Positions 1-6,790 are shown, numbered from the stretch's first letter. The stretch is DNA of 20,150 nt from an uncultured Collinsella sp. (GCA_900551185.1 URVF01000008.1:1-20150); one strand, 5' to 3'. The notes: generated from the letters alone by a model not told the origin. A program made the numbers and translations.

Positions 1-47
1 CTACACGCGTAAGATCGTCGGCAGCGTCAGATGTGTATAAGAGACAG
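1..47 (+). other. Illumina Nextera adapter (P5 tail, i5 index, Read 1 transposase end); not genomic
   Basis: Positions 15-28 read TCGTCGGCAGCGTC and 29-47 read AGATGTGTATAAGAGACAG, which together are the Nextera Read 1 transposon end. Positions 1-6 (CTACAC) match the 3' end of the P5 oligo, so 7-14 (GCGTAAGA) sits exactly where the i5 index belongs; from memory it equals index S517/N517. This is untrimmed library sequence at the contig edge. It creates a false start codon at 31 and the false peptide MCIRDR in front of the Rho fragment. Confidence 0.98.
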
Positions 48-48
48 G

Positions 49-1662
49 CCCCAAGACGTCGAACAGTCTGCGTCCGAGAAGCCCAAGCGCGGTCGCAAGA
101 AGTCCGCTAAGGCCAAGGCCGTCGAGCAGCATGCCGAGGCCGAGCCGCAGGGCGATTCCAATGCCGAGGCCAGCGATGATGCTTCGGCTAACGAAGACGC
201 CTCCGCAACCGATGGCACCGCCCCCGTCGAGACCGAAGAGAGCGCTCGCCCCAACCGCCGTCAGCACAAGCGCAACGACGAGCGTAATGACCGCAACGAG
301 CGCAAGGACGAGCGTAACAACGATCGCCGCAACCGTCAGCGCGACCGCAAGCAGCGCAATAAGGAGCGCAATGCCGCTCCGACTGAGCCCACGCTTTCGC
401 GCGAGGAGCTCGCGGCCATGAAGGTCGCCGAGCTGCGCGAGAAGGCCAAGGAGTTCGAGATCGAGACGACCGGCAAGAAGAAGGCCGAGCTCGTCGAAGA
501 GATCTACACCACCGCCGCGAAGGCCGAAGGCTTCCGCGATATTAAGGGCATCCTGCAGATTCGCTCGGATAGCTCAGGTATCATCCATGCCCACGGCTAC
601 ATGAAGTCCAATGACGACGCCTTCGTGCCCGCCTACCTCATCCGCTCCGCGCGTCTGCGCACGGGCGACGTGATCGAGGGCTCGCTTCGTCCCTCGCGCG
701 GCGGCGACAAGCGCGCCGGCCTTGCCAAGATCACGACCGTCAACGGTCTTGATCCCGAACAGGTCCGTAACCGCCCCAAGTTCGGTGATCTTACGCCGGT
801 CTATCCCAACGAGCCGCTGCGCATGGAGCACGGCAAGGATTCCATCACCGGTCGCGCTATCGATATCGTGTCGCCGATCGGCAAGGGCCAGCGTGGCCTG
901 ATCGTGTCGCCGCCCAAGGCCGGCAAGACTACGATCCTCAAGAAGATCTGCCAGTCCATCTCCATCAACAACCCCGAGGTGCACCTCATCTGCCTGCTCG
1001 TCGACGAGCGTCCCGAAGAGGTCACCGATATGCAACGCTCCATTAAGGGTGAGGTCGTGGCCTCGACCTTCGACATGCCCGCCGACAACCACACTCGCGT
1101 GGCCGAGCTCGTGATCGAGCGCGCCAAGCGCATCGTGGAGCTGGGCGGCGACGTCGTGGTGGTGCTCGATTCCATCACGCGCCTTGCCCGTGCCTATAAC
1201 CTGGCTGCCCCCGCCTCGGGCCGCATCCTTTCGGGCGGCGTCGATTCGGCGGCCCTGTATCCGCCCAAGCGCTTCCTGGGCGCAGCCCGCAATATCGAGA
1301 ACGGCGGCTCGCTCACCATCCTGGCTTCCGCCCTTATCGATACCGGCTCCAAGATGGACGAAGTCATCTTTGAGGAGTTCAAGGGCACCGGCAACATGGA
1401 ACTCAAGCTCGACCGCGACCTGGCCGACCGCCGCATCTTCCCGGCCATCGACCCCGTTGCCTCCGGTACGCGTAACGAGGACCTGCTGGTCGACGAGCAG
1501 ATGCGCCCGTTTGTCTTTGGCCTGCGTCGCATCCTCGCCGGCATGAACAATACCGAGCGCGCGGCTGCGTCGTTTATCAAGGGTCTCAAGGGCACCAATA
1601 CCAACCAGGAGTTCCTGGTTCGTTCGGCCAAAAAGCACAGCGACTACGAGCAGACGTTCTAA
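49..1662 (+). CDS. rho: Transcription termination factor Rho, 5'-truncated by the contig end
   Basis: Rho is a hexameric RNA-dependent ATPase that translocates along nascent RNA and ends transcription. About 537 genomic residues are present and the true start lies outside the window. Residue numbers count from the first genomic codon. The first ~115 residues are low-complexity, first Lys/Ala/Glu-rich and then Arg/Asn/Asp-rich. A SAP-like Rho_N domain follows (LSREELAAMKVAELREKAKE, ~118-160), then the cold-shock-like RNA-binding domain (~165-270), then the RecA-type motor. The motor has Walker A PPKAGKTT (from ~288), Walker B VVVVLDSITRLARAYN (~375-390), the loop region SGRILSGGVDSAAL, and the conserved ALIDTGSKMDEVIFEEFKGT. 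The long charged N-terminal insertion is typical of actinobacterial Rho and is usually linked to extra RNA binding. A strong terminator follows. The identification is secure; only the start is unknown. Confidence 0.98.
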   Translation, partial: PQDVEQSASEKPKRGRKKSAKAKAVEQHAEAEPQGDSNAEASDDASANEDASATDGTAPVETEESARPNRRQHKRNDERNDRNERKDERNNDRRNRQRDRKQRNKERNAAPTEPTLSREELAAMKVAELREKAKEFEIETTGKKKAELVEEIYTTAAKAEGFRDIKGILQIRSDSSGIIHAHGYMKSNDDAFVPAYLIRSARLRTGDVIEGSLRPSRGGDKRAGLAKITTVNGLDPEQVRNRPKFGDLTPVYPNEPLRMEHGKDSITGRAIDIVSPIGKGQRGLIVSPPKAGKTTILKKICQSISINNPEVHLICLLVDERPEEVTDMQRSIKGEVVASTFDMPADNHTRVAELVIERAKRIVELGGDVVVVLDSITRLARAYNLAAPASGRILSGGVDSAALYPPKRFLGAARNIENGGSLTILASALIDTGSKMDEVIFEEFKGTGNMELKLDRDLADRRIFPAIDPVASGTRNEDLLVDEQMRPFVFGLRRILAGMNNTERAAASFIKGLKGTNTNQEFLVRSAKKHSDYEQTF

Positions 1663-1702
1663 GTCGCTCGCCGCACGCTAAAACCGCTTATCGCTCTATT
1701 GA

Positions 1703-1732
1703 GGGGCCGGGGTTTATGCCCCGGCCCTTTTT
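1703..1732 (+). terminator. Rho-independent terminator of rho
   Basis: A 9-bp perfect GC-rich stem (GGGCCGGGG 1704-1712 with CCCCGGCCC 1719-1727) has a 6-nt loop and is followed by five T (1728-1732). A G-T pair extends it by one. It lies 40 bases after the rho stop codon. Confidence 0.93.
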
Positions 1733-1810
1733 GCATGGCGCCTTTGAAAACATTTTTTGAGCTTGAGACCGGTAGCCAGCGGCTTTCTCGTTTCAATCCG
1801 ACATCTCCGC

Positions 1811-1839
1811 TTGCAATCGGGGGTGTGGTTTCGCATAAT
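1811..1839 (+). promoter_or_regulatory. Putative housekeeping sigma promoter for the 1977-3909 unit
   Basis: The -35 TTGCAA (1811-1816) and -10 CATAAT (1834-1839) are 17 bp apart, each one or two mismatches from consensus. Transcription would start near 1846, giving a ~130-nt leader before the ATG at 1977. Confidence 0.6.
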
Positions 1840-1976
1840 AGCTTTTAAGCTTCGCGACGGAAAACGCAGATGAAACGAACCATATACCGTTGCTTTGGGG
1901 CTCTGGCCCCGCTTCATCTTCTCTCGCGCAGCCAACTGAATGATGCGATTTGGGTGCTGGAAGATGGGGAGAGCTC

Positions 1977-3452
1977 ATGGCTTCTTCTGATGCAACACAA
2001 CGAGCAGTCCTTGCTGGACTTTCCTGCGGAATCGGCCTTGCCGCTCCCGTGGTGATGTATGCTGCCACGCTGCCGTTTTCGTCGGTGAACGAGACGGTCG
2101 TCGCGGGCGCCGTGCCGTTTGCCGTGGGTGCCGTGGCCGGCGTGGGAATCTATGCCGCCTCGCTGGGCATTTCTGAATATCGCGCTCAGCATGCCGAGCG
2201 CCTGTTCGAGCCCGACGCCATGGGCGGTGCTGCTCAGTTTGGCCGAACCCACAACGAATTCAAGACCGCCTCGATCCCGGCGCAGCAGTATGCCGCTCCT
2301 CAGACCGCTTCTTCCGCATCGTTTGATGCCGAGCAGCCTTCATCGGTCTTTTCCGGCCTGACCGGTGCCTTCCAGCGCCGTCATGCCGACGACGGCGTCC
2401 CCACCATCGCCCGCGCCGCAGACGCCATGAGCGAGGACGACGCCTGGTCCATGATCGATAGCATGCTCGACGACGATTCGCCGGTCAGCTGCGATCCCAC
2501 GCGCTCACGCGACGTCTATCAGGTCGCTATCGACGAACTCACCTACGGCGGGCAGACCGGCTCCTATAACCGCGACGACATCGCTGCCGCCGCGCGTGCC
2601 GTTTCGGGCTCTCAGGCCGCCCCTGCGGGCAGTACGGCCGCCTTCGTGGCGCTTGTGGCCAACGCCTCCAACAATGCCGCCAACAACGCTGCCAACAACG
2701 CTGCAACGGCTCAGCCCGTTACGTATGACACCGCCGTTCCCGTGAATCCGGTATCCATGCCTGACCCCTATGCCAACGAGCCCCTGGCTGCCGACGACGA
2801 GGAGACCATTGCTGCCCGTCGTGCTGCCGAAAGCTCGCTGTGGGGCGCTCCTGCCCAGCAGCAGGCAGCTGGGGCGGTGCCGTACAACACAAACATCGCC
2901 AACATGCCCGTCATCAGCGACTCCTCCGCCGTGGCTATCGACCTCGATGATCTTGACGAGCCTGTGATCTCAAACGACATGCCGTATACGGTGGCCGCTC
3001 CGGCAGATGCCCCGGCTTCTGCGTCCCAGCCCGTCGCAGTCGACGAGCCCGTCGACGCTGCCGCCGAGGAGGACGTGCCCATGGCCGATTACTCCGGCCA
3101 TGAGGGCATGTGGGCCGCGGCTGCGGCAATTTTGGATGAGATCGGCGAGCCTGCTCCCGTTACCACCTTCGCGCCCACTCCTGCCCCCGCACCCGCGGCT
3201 CCCGCCTATGTCGGCCGTCACAGCGCCGTGTTCCCCGAGGACACCGCCCGCATCTCTCGCGAGGGTATCGAACGTGCCGAGGCCATCGCTGCCGGCGTTA
3301 TGGAGAATCGTCGCCACGAGCGCGTCAACCAGATTCTCGAGGAAGAGATCAATCGCGTTCAGTCTGCGGCGGTGAGGCGCACGGGCCGTGCGTATCTGAG
3401 CGTTATCGAGGGTGGTACCGCCAGCCTTGAGCCGCTCTGTGCGGAGGCATAG
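1977..3452 (+). CDS. Membrane-anchored Ala/Asp/Pro-rich protein of unknown function
   Basis: I do not recognise this 491-residue protein. ATG 1977 was chosen over an upstream in-frame TTG (1950) because GGGGAG lies 4 bases before it. The N-terminus has two hydrophobic stretches (~8-33 and ~40-62), rich in Ala/Gly/Val, with a short polar NET turn between, which suggests a hairpin membrane anchor. The remainder is Ala-, Asp-, Pro- and Gln-rich and probably disordered. It includes an Asn-Asn-Ala-Ala repeat at about 2668-2710 and a Pro-Ala-Pro stretch near 3175-3205. A charged, probably helical segment (RHERVNQILEEEINRVQSA) lies near the C-terminus. The next gene begins 7 bases after the stop, so the two are likely co-transcribed. 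A role in the envelope or as a scaffold is possible, but nothing in the sequence proves it. Confidence 0.8.
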   Translation: MASSDATQRAVLAGLSCGIGLAAPVVMYAATLPFSSVNETVVAGAVPFAVGAVAGVGIYAASLGISEYRAQHAERLFEPDAMGGAAQFGRTHNEFKTASIPAQQYAAPQTASSASFDAEQPSSVFSGLTGAFQRRHADDGVPTIARAADAMSEDDAWSMIDSMLDDDSPVSCDPTRSRDVYQVAIDELTYGGQTGSYNRDDIAAAARAVSGSQAAPAGSTAAFVALVANASNNAANNAANNAATAQPVTYDTAVPVNPVSMPDPYANEPLAADDEETIAARRAAESSLWGAPAQQQAAGAVPYNTNIANMPVISDSSAVAIDLDDLDEPVISNDMPYTVAAPADAPASASQPVAVDEPVDAAAEEDVPMADYSGHEGMWAAAAAILDEIGEPAPVTTFAPTPAPAPAAPAYVGRHSAVFPEDTARISREGIERAEAIAAGVMENRRHERVNQILEEEINRVQSAAVRRTGRAYLSVIEGGTASLEPLCAEA

Positions 3453-3459
3453 CGTTTGC

Positions 3460-3909
3460 ATGGTTAAAATCAATCGCAAGTGGGCAGTCGCATCCTGCCT
3501 TATGGTGCTGCTGATTTGGGGCAACTCGTTGGTTCCCGGAGCGGGGTCTGGCTCACTGAGCCTGTCGATCATGGAGGCCGTTCGCGGCTTTCTGCACGGC
3601 ATGGGGCTTCCGTACGAGTGGGTGACCAACTTCGTCGTTCGCAAATGCGCGCATTTTACCGAATACATGGTACTCGGCATTCTGGCGACACACGCGTTTG
3701 ACGTTGAGGGCCGTCGCACCTTTGATGTGCTGCTTCCCACGGCGGTTTTCCTGCTGCTGATTCCCTCGATCGACGAGACGATTCAGCTCTTTGTGCCCGG
3801 TCGTGCCGGCATGATCACCGACGTGATGATCGACTGCTGCGGCGCGATGATGGGCGTTGCGCTTCGATATCTCCTACGATCGCTCATATGTGCCAAAAAG
3901 GCCGCCTAG
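3460..3909 (+). CDS. VanZ-family integral membrane protein
   Basis: This 149-residue protein carries both VanZ-like signatures: RKCAHFTEYMVLG (K..HF.EY..LG) and DETIQLFVPGRAGMITDVMID (DE..Q.F.PGR....D...D). There are about four hydrophobic segments: WAVASCLMVLLIWGNSLVP near the N-terminus, one around EYMVLGILA, one at LLPTAVFLLLIPS, and one near the C-terminus. VanZ itself is linked to low-level teicoplanin resistance, but most family members have no known role and no van genes are nearby, so resistance should not be inferred. ATG 3460 was preferred because GGAGG lies at 3443-3447, inside the end of the upstream gene. That 12-nt spacing is long and suggests translational coupling. The stop codon lies inside the left arm of the terminator. 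Confidence 0.88.
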   Translation: MVKINRKWAVASCLMVLLIWGNSLVPGAGSGSLSLSIMEAVRGFLHGMGLPYEWVTNFVVRKCAHFTEYMVLGILATHAFDVEGRRTFDVLLPTAVFLLLIPSIDETIQLFVPGRAGMITDVMIDCCGAMMGVALRYLLRSLICAKKAA

Positions 3910-3940
3910 GACACGTTGCTTGGTCCTAGCGGCCTTTCTT
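3895..3940 (+). terminator. Terminator overlapping the end of the VanZ-family gene
   Basis: GGCCGCCTAGGAC (3900-3912) pairs with GTCCTAGCGGCC (3923-3934) with one bulged base. A 5' A-run (3895-3899) and TTTCTT (3935-3940) flank the stem. The stop codon TAG (3907-3909) is within the left arm. The A-run could let it also work on the minus strand. Confidence 0.85.
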
Positions 3941-3959
3941 CGTTTGAGGGCTTCTATGA

Positions 3960-4005
3960 GGGCGTGACGGCGTTTCGCCGGAGGCGGCAGGACGCCGTCA
4001 CGCCC
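3960..4005. repeat. 14-bp perfect inverted repeat between convergent genes
   Basis: GGGCGTGACGGCGT (3960-3973) and ACGCCGTCACGCCC (3992-4005) are perfect complements around an 18-nt loop that contains a smaller CGCC/GGCG stem. It lies just past the end of the minus-strand kinase gene and after the VanZ terminator. There is no T-run on either side, so it may be a transcription barrier or mRNA 3'-end stabiliser, not a classic terminator. Confidence 0.8.
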
Positions 4006-4016
4006 GGCAGGCGTGC

Positions 4017-4910
4017 TTACGACTGAAGCGCCTGTGCACCCAGGGCCAGGCAACCCATGATGCCCTGCTTGCCCTCGAGGCTGTTATTGACAATGTAGGA
4101 ATCGATGTCGTTGACCTCGGGCGTGACGATATAGCCGTTGAGCATCTCGGCGCACTTTTTGCGGGCGAGCGGCACGATAGGGGTGTGGTCGGCCACGCCG
4201 CCGCCGATGATCATCTTCTGCGGGGCATAGCACAGCGTGTAGGTCATGAGCGCCTGCGCAAGGTATCCGGCAAGCAGGTCCATGGCCTCCGGGTCGTCGG
4301 CCATCTCTCCGGCACTCTTGCCACCCCAGCGTTTTTTGACGCCGGGGCCGGCGATGAGGCCCTCGAGGCAGTTGTCGTGGAAGGGGCAGCCGCTGTGCTC
4401 GCCGATGGTGTCTCGCGGGTCGCGTGTGACCAGGATGTGCCCGGCCTCGGGATGCATCATGCCGTGCACGAGCTTGCCGCCCGAGAGCACGCCAGCGCCC
4501 ACGCCGGTGCCGATGGTCAGGTAGACCACGTCCGTGAGGCCCTGCGCGCAGCCAAAGGTGACCTCGCCCAAGCAGGCGACGTTGACGTCGGTGTCGTAGC
4601 CGCAGGGAATATTGAGCTCGTTTTGAATGGTGCCCAGCAGATCAAAGTAGCGCCATGCCGTCTTGGGGGTCTCCAATATCTTGCCGTACTGGGGCGAGGC
4701 AGGGTTGACTGCGGTGGGGCCAAAGGCGCCGATGCCCAGCGCAGCGATGCCCTTGTCGGCAAACCATGCGTTGACGGCCTCAACGGTCTCCTGCGGGGTC
4801 GTGGTCGCGATCTGCTCACGCTCCAGGACCGTACCGTCTGCATAGCCCGTGGCGCAAACCATCTTGGTGCCGCCAGCCTCGAGCGCTCCGATAAGCTGCT
4901 GCTCTGCCAT
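4017..4910 (-). CDS. ROK-family sugar kinase, probable fructokinase
   Basis: This 297-residue cytoplasmic kinase probably phosphorylates fructose with ATP (fructose 6-phosphate entering glycolysis). The N-terminal phosphate loop is GALEAGGTK (~8-16). A substrate-site region GAFGPTAVNP follows (~61-70). The presumed catalytic Asp is D108 in YDTDVNVACLGE, and the nucleotide-binding stretch is LTIGTGVGAG (~131-140). The ROK zinc site is H158 with C175, H178 and C181 in GCPFHDNCLEG. The CPFH.xCLEG form and AGP..KKRWG match the ScrK/fructokinase branch of ROK, not the NagC-type repressors, and no DNA-binding domain is present. ATG 4910 was chosen because AAAGGAAA precedes it; a frame running further upstream has no ribosome binding site. 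It appears monocistronic. Sugar specificity is inferred from the subfamily. Confidence 0.9.
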   Translation of the reverse strand: MAEQQLIGALEAGGTKMVCATGYADGTVLEREQIATTTPQETVEAVNAWFADKGIAALGIGAFGPTAVNPASPQYGKILETPKTAWRYFDLLGTIQNELNIPCGYDTDVNVACLGEVTFGCAQGLTDVVYLTIGTGVGAGVLSGGKLVHGMMHPEAGHILVTRDPRDTIGEHSGCPFHDNCLEGLIAGPGVKKRWGGKSAGEMADDPEAMDLLAGYLAQALMTYTLCYAPQKMIIGGGVADHTPIVPLARKKCAEMLNGYIVTPEVNDIDSYIVNNSLEGKQGIMGCLALGAQALQS

Positions 4911-4935
4911 GGTGATTTCCTTTCCAGGATAAGTT

Positions 4936-4984
4936 GCGCTATACCTAAAGTATAGCGCTCTAAACAAATTAAGAAAGCGCTATA
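4936..4984 (-). promoter_or_regulatory. Putative operator/promoter region of the ROK kinase gene
   Basis: A perfect 9-bp inverted repeat, GCGCTATAC (4936-4944) and GTATAGCGC (4950-4958), has a 5-bp spacer. A third copy of the half-site, GCGCTATA, lies at 4977-4984. On the minus strand the centre reads TATACT, a good -10 match, so a protein bound here would cover the promoter. The regulator is not identified. Confidence 0.5.
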
Positions 4985-5025
4985 AAAGAAGCCCCGCACC
5001 GCTACGGGCGGTGCGGGGCTTCTTT
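4985..5025 (-). terminator. Strong terminator of the aminotransferase gene
   Basis: A 17-bp perfect stem (4985-5001 with 5009-5025) encloses a 7-nt loop. The core is GCCCCGCACCG, closed by AAAGAA/TTCTTT. It lies 25 bases past the minus-strand aminotransferase stop and separates it from the kinase promoter. Confidence 0.9.
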
Positions 5026-5050
5026 GGTTACTTTAGTTGCCGGGCCGTCC

Positions 5051-6232
5051 TTACCCGCGCGGTTTGATTTTATCACGCAGCGATTTGAGGTTCTCCAGCG
5101 CCGCGTTGAGCGTCTCGTCACGCTTGGCAAAGTGGAAGCGGATCAAATGGTTGACGGGCTCACGGAAGAAACTTGAGCCGGGCACAGCGCCCACGCCCAC
5201 CTTTGAGGCCAGGTCCTCGCAGAACTCGAGGTCGCTGTCGTAGCCAAACTCCGAGATATCCATCATCACGTAGTAGGCGCCCTGCGGCACGTTATGCTCA
5301 AGACCGATGCTATCGAGCCCCTGGCAGAACAGGTCGCGCTTGGCGGTATAGAGGTCGAGGACCTCGTCGTAATAGCTGTCGTCGAAGTTGAGTGCGGTGA
5401 CGACGGCCTCCTGCAGGGGAGCGGCGGCGCCCACCGTGAGGAAGTCGTGGACCTTCTTGATGCGCTCGGTAATCTCGGCCGGGGCGATGGTGTAACCCAG
5501 ACGCCAACCGGTGATGGAGTAGGTCTTGGACAGCGAGCTGCAGCTGATGGTGCGTTCGAACATGCCAGGCAAGGTGGCCATATAGACGTGCTCGTGGGGC
5601 GCGTAGACGATGTGCTCGTATACCTCGTCGGTGATGCAGTACGCGTCGTACTTTTTGCACAGGTCGGCGATAAAGGTGAGCTCTTCGCGCGTAAAGACCT
5701 TGCCGCAGGGGTTGGAAGGATTGCACAGGACGATGGCCTTGGGGTCGTTGTCGCGGAAGGCAGCCTCGAGTACCTCACGGTCAAAGTCGAATGTGGGCGG
5801 GTTGAGCGGCACATAGATTGGCTCGGCACCCGAGAGGATGGTGTCGGCGCCGTAGTTCTCGTAGAACGGCGAGAAGATGACGACCTTGTCGCCGGGGTTC
5901 GTGACCGTCATCATGGCGGCCATCATGGCCTCGGTGGAGCCGCAGGTGACCACGATGTTCTCGTTGGGGTTGATCGGCATGCCCATAAAATGCTCCTGCT
6001 TGGCGGCAAGCGCCTCGCGCATGGCCTGGGAGCCCCAGGTGATGGAGTACTGGTGGTAGAGCGGGTTGGGGTCGGTGGCGATGGTGCTCAGACTCTCGAG
6101 CAGCTGCGCCGGGGGATCAAAGTCGGGGAAGCCCTGCGAGAGGTTGACGGCGCCGTACTTATTGGAGATGCGCGTCATGCGGCGGATGACCGAATCGGCA
6201 AACGTTGCCGTGCGATTGGAGAGTTCTTTCAT
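5051..6232 (-). CDS. PLP-dependent class I/II aminotransferase
   Basis: This 393-residue fold-type I enzyme transfers an amino group between an amino acid and a 2-oxo acid using pyridoxal phosphate. The N-terminal part has LSQGFPDFDPP (~31-41), the substrate-lid region of the aspartate/kynurenine aminotransferase family. Cofactor contacts are GSTEAM (~98-103), NPSNPCGK (~171-178) and D202 in TDEVYE. The Schiff-base lysine is K236 in SSLSKTYSITGWRLGY, and the C-terminal carboxylate-binding Arg is in IRFHFAKRDE. Length and motifs fit the broad-specificity YbdL/KAT-like group, so methionine, aromatic or branched substrates are all possible. ATG 6232 was preferred to one 6 codons earlier because AAAGGA precedes it at good spacing. 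It ends at a strong terminator and is probably monocistronic. Confidence 0.92.
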   Translation of the reverse strand: MKELSNRTATFADSVIRRMTRISNKYGAVNLSQGFPDFDPPAQLLESLSTIATDPNPLYHQYSITWGSQAMREALAAKQEHFMGMPINPNENIVVTCGSTEAMMAAMMTVTNPGDKVVIFSPFYENYGADTILSGAEPIYVPLNPPTFDFDREVLEAAFRDNDPKAIVLCNPSNPCGKVFTREELTFIADLCKKYDAYCITDEVYEHIVYAPHEHVYMATLPGMFERTISCSSLSKTYSITGWRLGYTIAPAEITERIKKVHDFLTVGAAAPLQEAVVTALNFDDSYYDEVLDLYTAKRDLFCQGLDSIGLEHNVPQGAYYVMMDISEFGYDSDLEFCEDLASKVGVGAVPGSSFFREPVNHLIRFHFAKRDETLNAALENLKSLRDKIKPRG

Positions 6233-6315
6233 GCTTGTCCTTTCGAACATCGGGGTGGGGCAAGTTTACTCCTATGAAACCGGTGGGATTTGCTCGAAAT
6301 GGATCGGAAAAACTC

Positions 6316-6334
6316 TTTTCAAAATTCTTGAAAA
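6316..6334. repeat. 7-bp inverted repeat upstream of tRNA-His and the aminotransferase
   Basis: TTTTCAA (6316-6322) and TTGAAAA (6328-6334) flank AATTC, giving an AT-rich near-palindrome of 19 bases. It lies just before the tRNA promoter and in the leader of the divergent aminotransferase gene. It could be an operator or an AT-rich upstream element. Confidence 0.4.
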
Positions 6335-6341
6335 TTGGGGC

Positions 6342-6370
6342 TTGCATCGCGTGGCGTTCCTTGCAATAAT
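6342..6370 (+). promoter_or_regulatory. Putative promoter of the tRNA-His/tRNA-Lys unit
   Basis: TTGCAT (6342-6347) and AATAAT (6365-6370) are 17 bp apart. The predicted start near 6377 leaves a ~20-nt leader before tRNA-His. Confidence 0.65.
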
Positions 6371-6396
6371 AGTCGAGCGCGAAGCGCACAGGACAC

Positions 6397-6474
6397 GGTG
6401 GGTGTAGCTCAGTTGGCTAGAGCGACGGGTTGTGGTCCCGTAGGTCGAGGGTTCGAGTCCCTTTACCCACCCCA
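6397..6474 (+). tRNA. tRNA-His (anticodon GTG)
   Basis: It folds as a cloverleaf. The acceptor GTGGGTG (6398-6404) pairs with TACCCAC. The extra G(-1) at 6397, diagnostic of tRNA-His, faces C73 at 6471. The anticodon stem ACGGG/CCCGT encloses the loop TTGTGGT, with the anticodon at 6432-6434. The T-arm is GAGGG-TTCGAGT-CCCTT. CCA is encoded (6472-6474). Confidence 0.97.
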
Positions 6475-6496
6475 GTTCTTGCTTCGTGTTGATATC

Positions 6497-6569
6497 GGGT
6501 CGTTAGCTCAGTTGGTAGAGCAGGGGACTCTTAATCCCAAGGTCCAGGGTTCGACCCCCTGACGGCCCA
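6497..6569 (+). tRNA. tRNA-Lys (anticodon CTT)
   Basis: The acceptor GGGTCGT (6497-6503) pairs with ACGGCCC (6562-6568) and the discriminator is A6569. The anticodon loop CTCTTAA puts CTT at 6530-6532. The T-arm is CAGGG-TTCGACC-CCCTG. The first anticodon-stem pair is a G-A mismatch. The 3' end reads ACCCA, not ACCA, so CCA is not exactly encoded and would have to be added enzymatically. Confidence 0.96.
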
Positions 6570-6584
6570 CCCAAAGATTGTTAG

Positions 6585-6614
6585 GACGGTCAACTTCGGT
6601 TGGCCGTCTTTTTT
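6585..6614 (+). terminator. Terminator of the tRNA operon (copy 1 of a duplicated module)
   Basis: GACGGTCAAC (6585-6594), a TTCG tetraloop and GTTGGCCGTC (6599-6608) form a 10-bp stem with one T-G pair, followed by six T. Confidence 0.92.
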
Positions 6615-6761
6615 GTTTACCTTTCATGGGGTCGAACCCGTCGGGGCGCTGAGCTGAGGAAATGCGTAAGCATTTGCCAGCGCAGCGCGCAAGGTGCGAA
6701 GCACCGCAGCGGCCGCCTGCGCAGCAGGCTGACCCCCTGACGGCCCACCAAAGCATGTTAA

Positions 6762-6790
6762 AGCGACTGGCTTCGGCTGGTCGCTTTTTT
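6762..6790 (+). terminator. Second TTCG-loop terminator (copy 2 of the duplicated module)
   Basis: AGCGACTGGC (6762-6771), a TTCG loop and GCTGGTCGCT (6776-6785) form a stem with two G-T pairs, then a T-run to 6790. It has the same position in its module as the first terminator but a different stem sequence, as expected for a duplicated structure kept by pairing. Confidence 0.88.

Larger units (their letters stand above)
1663..1976. other. Intergenic region between rho and the membrane protein gene
   Basis: This gap of about 310 bases holds the rho terminator (1703-1732), a good promoter (1811-1839) and an apparent leader of ~130 nt ending in a strong ribosome binding site (GGGGAG, 1967-1972). 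A 61-codon reading frame from ATG 1870 overlaps the next gene and has no convincing ribosome binding site. I saw no riboswitch-like fold. Confidence 0.6.

Noticed and set aside
31..48. ATG at 31 as the start of rho
   Set aside because: It lies in adapter sequence; MCIRDR is the translated Nextera mosaic end.
1..267. Minus-strand frames near the start that contain VSYTHLTLPT
   Set aside because: They are translated adapter joined to the antisense of rho.
574..1638. 354-codon minus-strand frame opposite rho
   Set aside because: Antisense shadow caused by GC-rich third positions; no family motifs, and rho on the other strand is certain.
1870..2055. 61-codon frame in the leader of the membrane protein gene
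   Set aside because: Weak ribosome binding site, overlaps the real gene, and has no recognisable features; a leader peptide cannot be excluded but is not supported.
2660..2712. Short tandem repeat as a CRISPR-like or regulatory array
   Set aside because: It is in frame and encodes an Asn-Asn-Ala-Ala repeat, so it is a coding microrepeat.
3460..3909. Glycopeptide resistance locus because of the VanZ-like gene
   Set aside because: No vanHAX or regulator genes nearby; VanZ-family proteins are common and mostly unrelated to resistance.
4017..4910. ROK-type transcriptional repressor
   Set aside because: No N-terminal helix-turn-helix; the protein begins directly with the kinase phosphate loop.
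6335..6562. 75-codon frame across the two tRNA genes
   Set aside because: Translation of tRNA sequence; a common false call.
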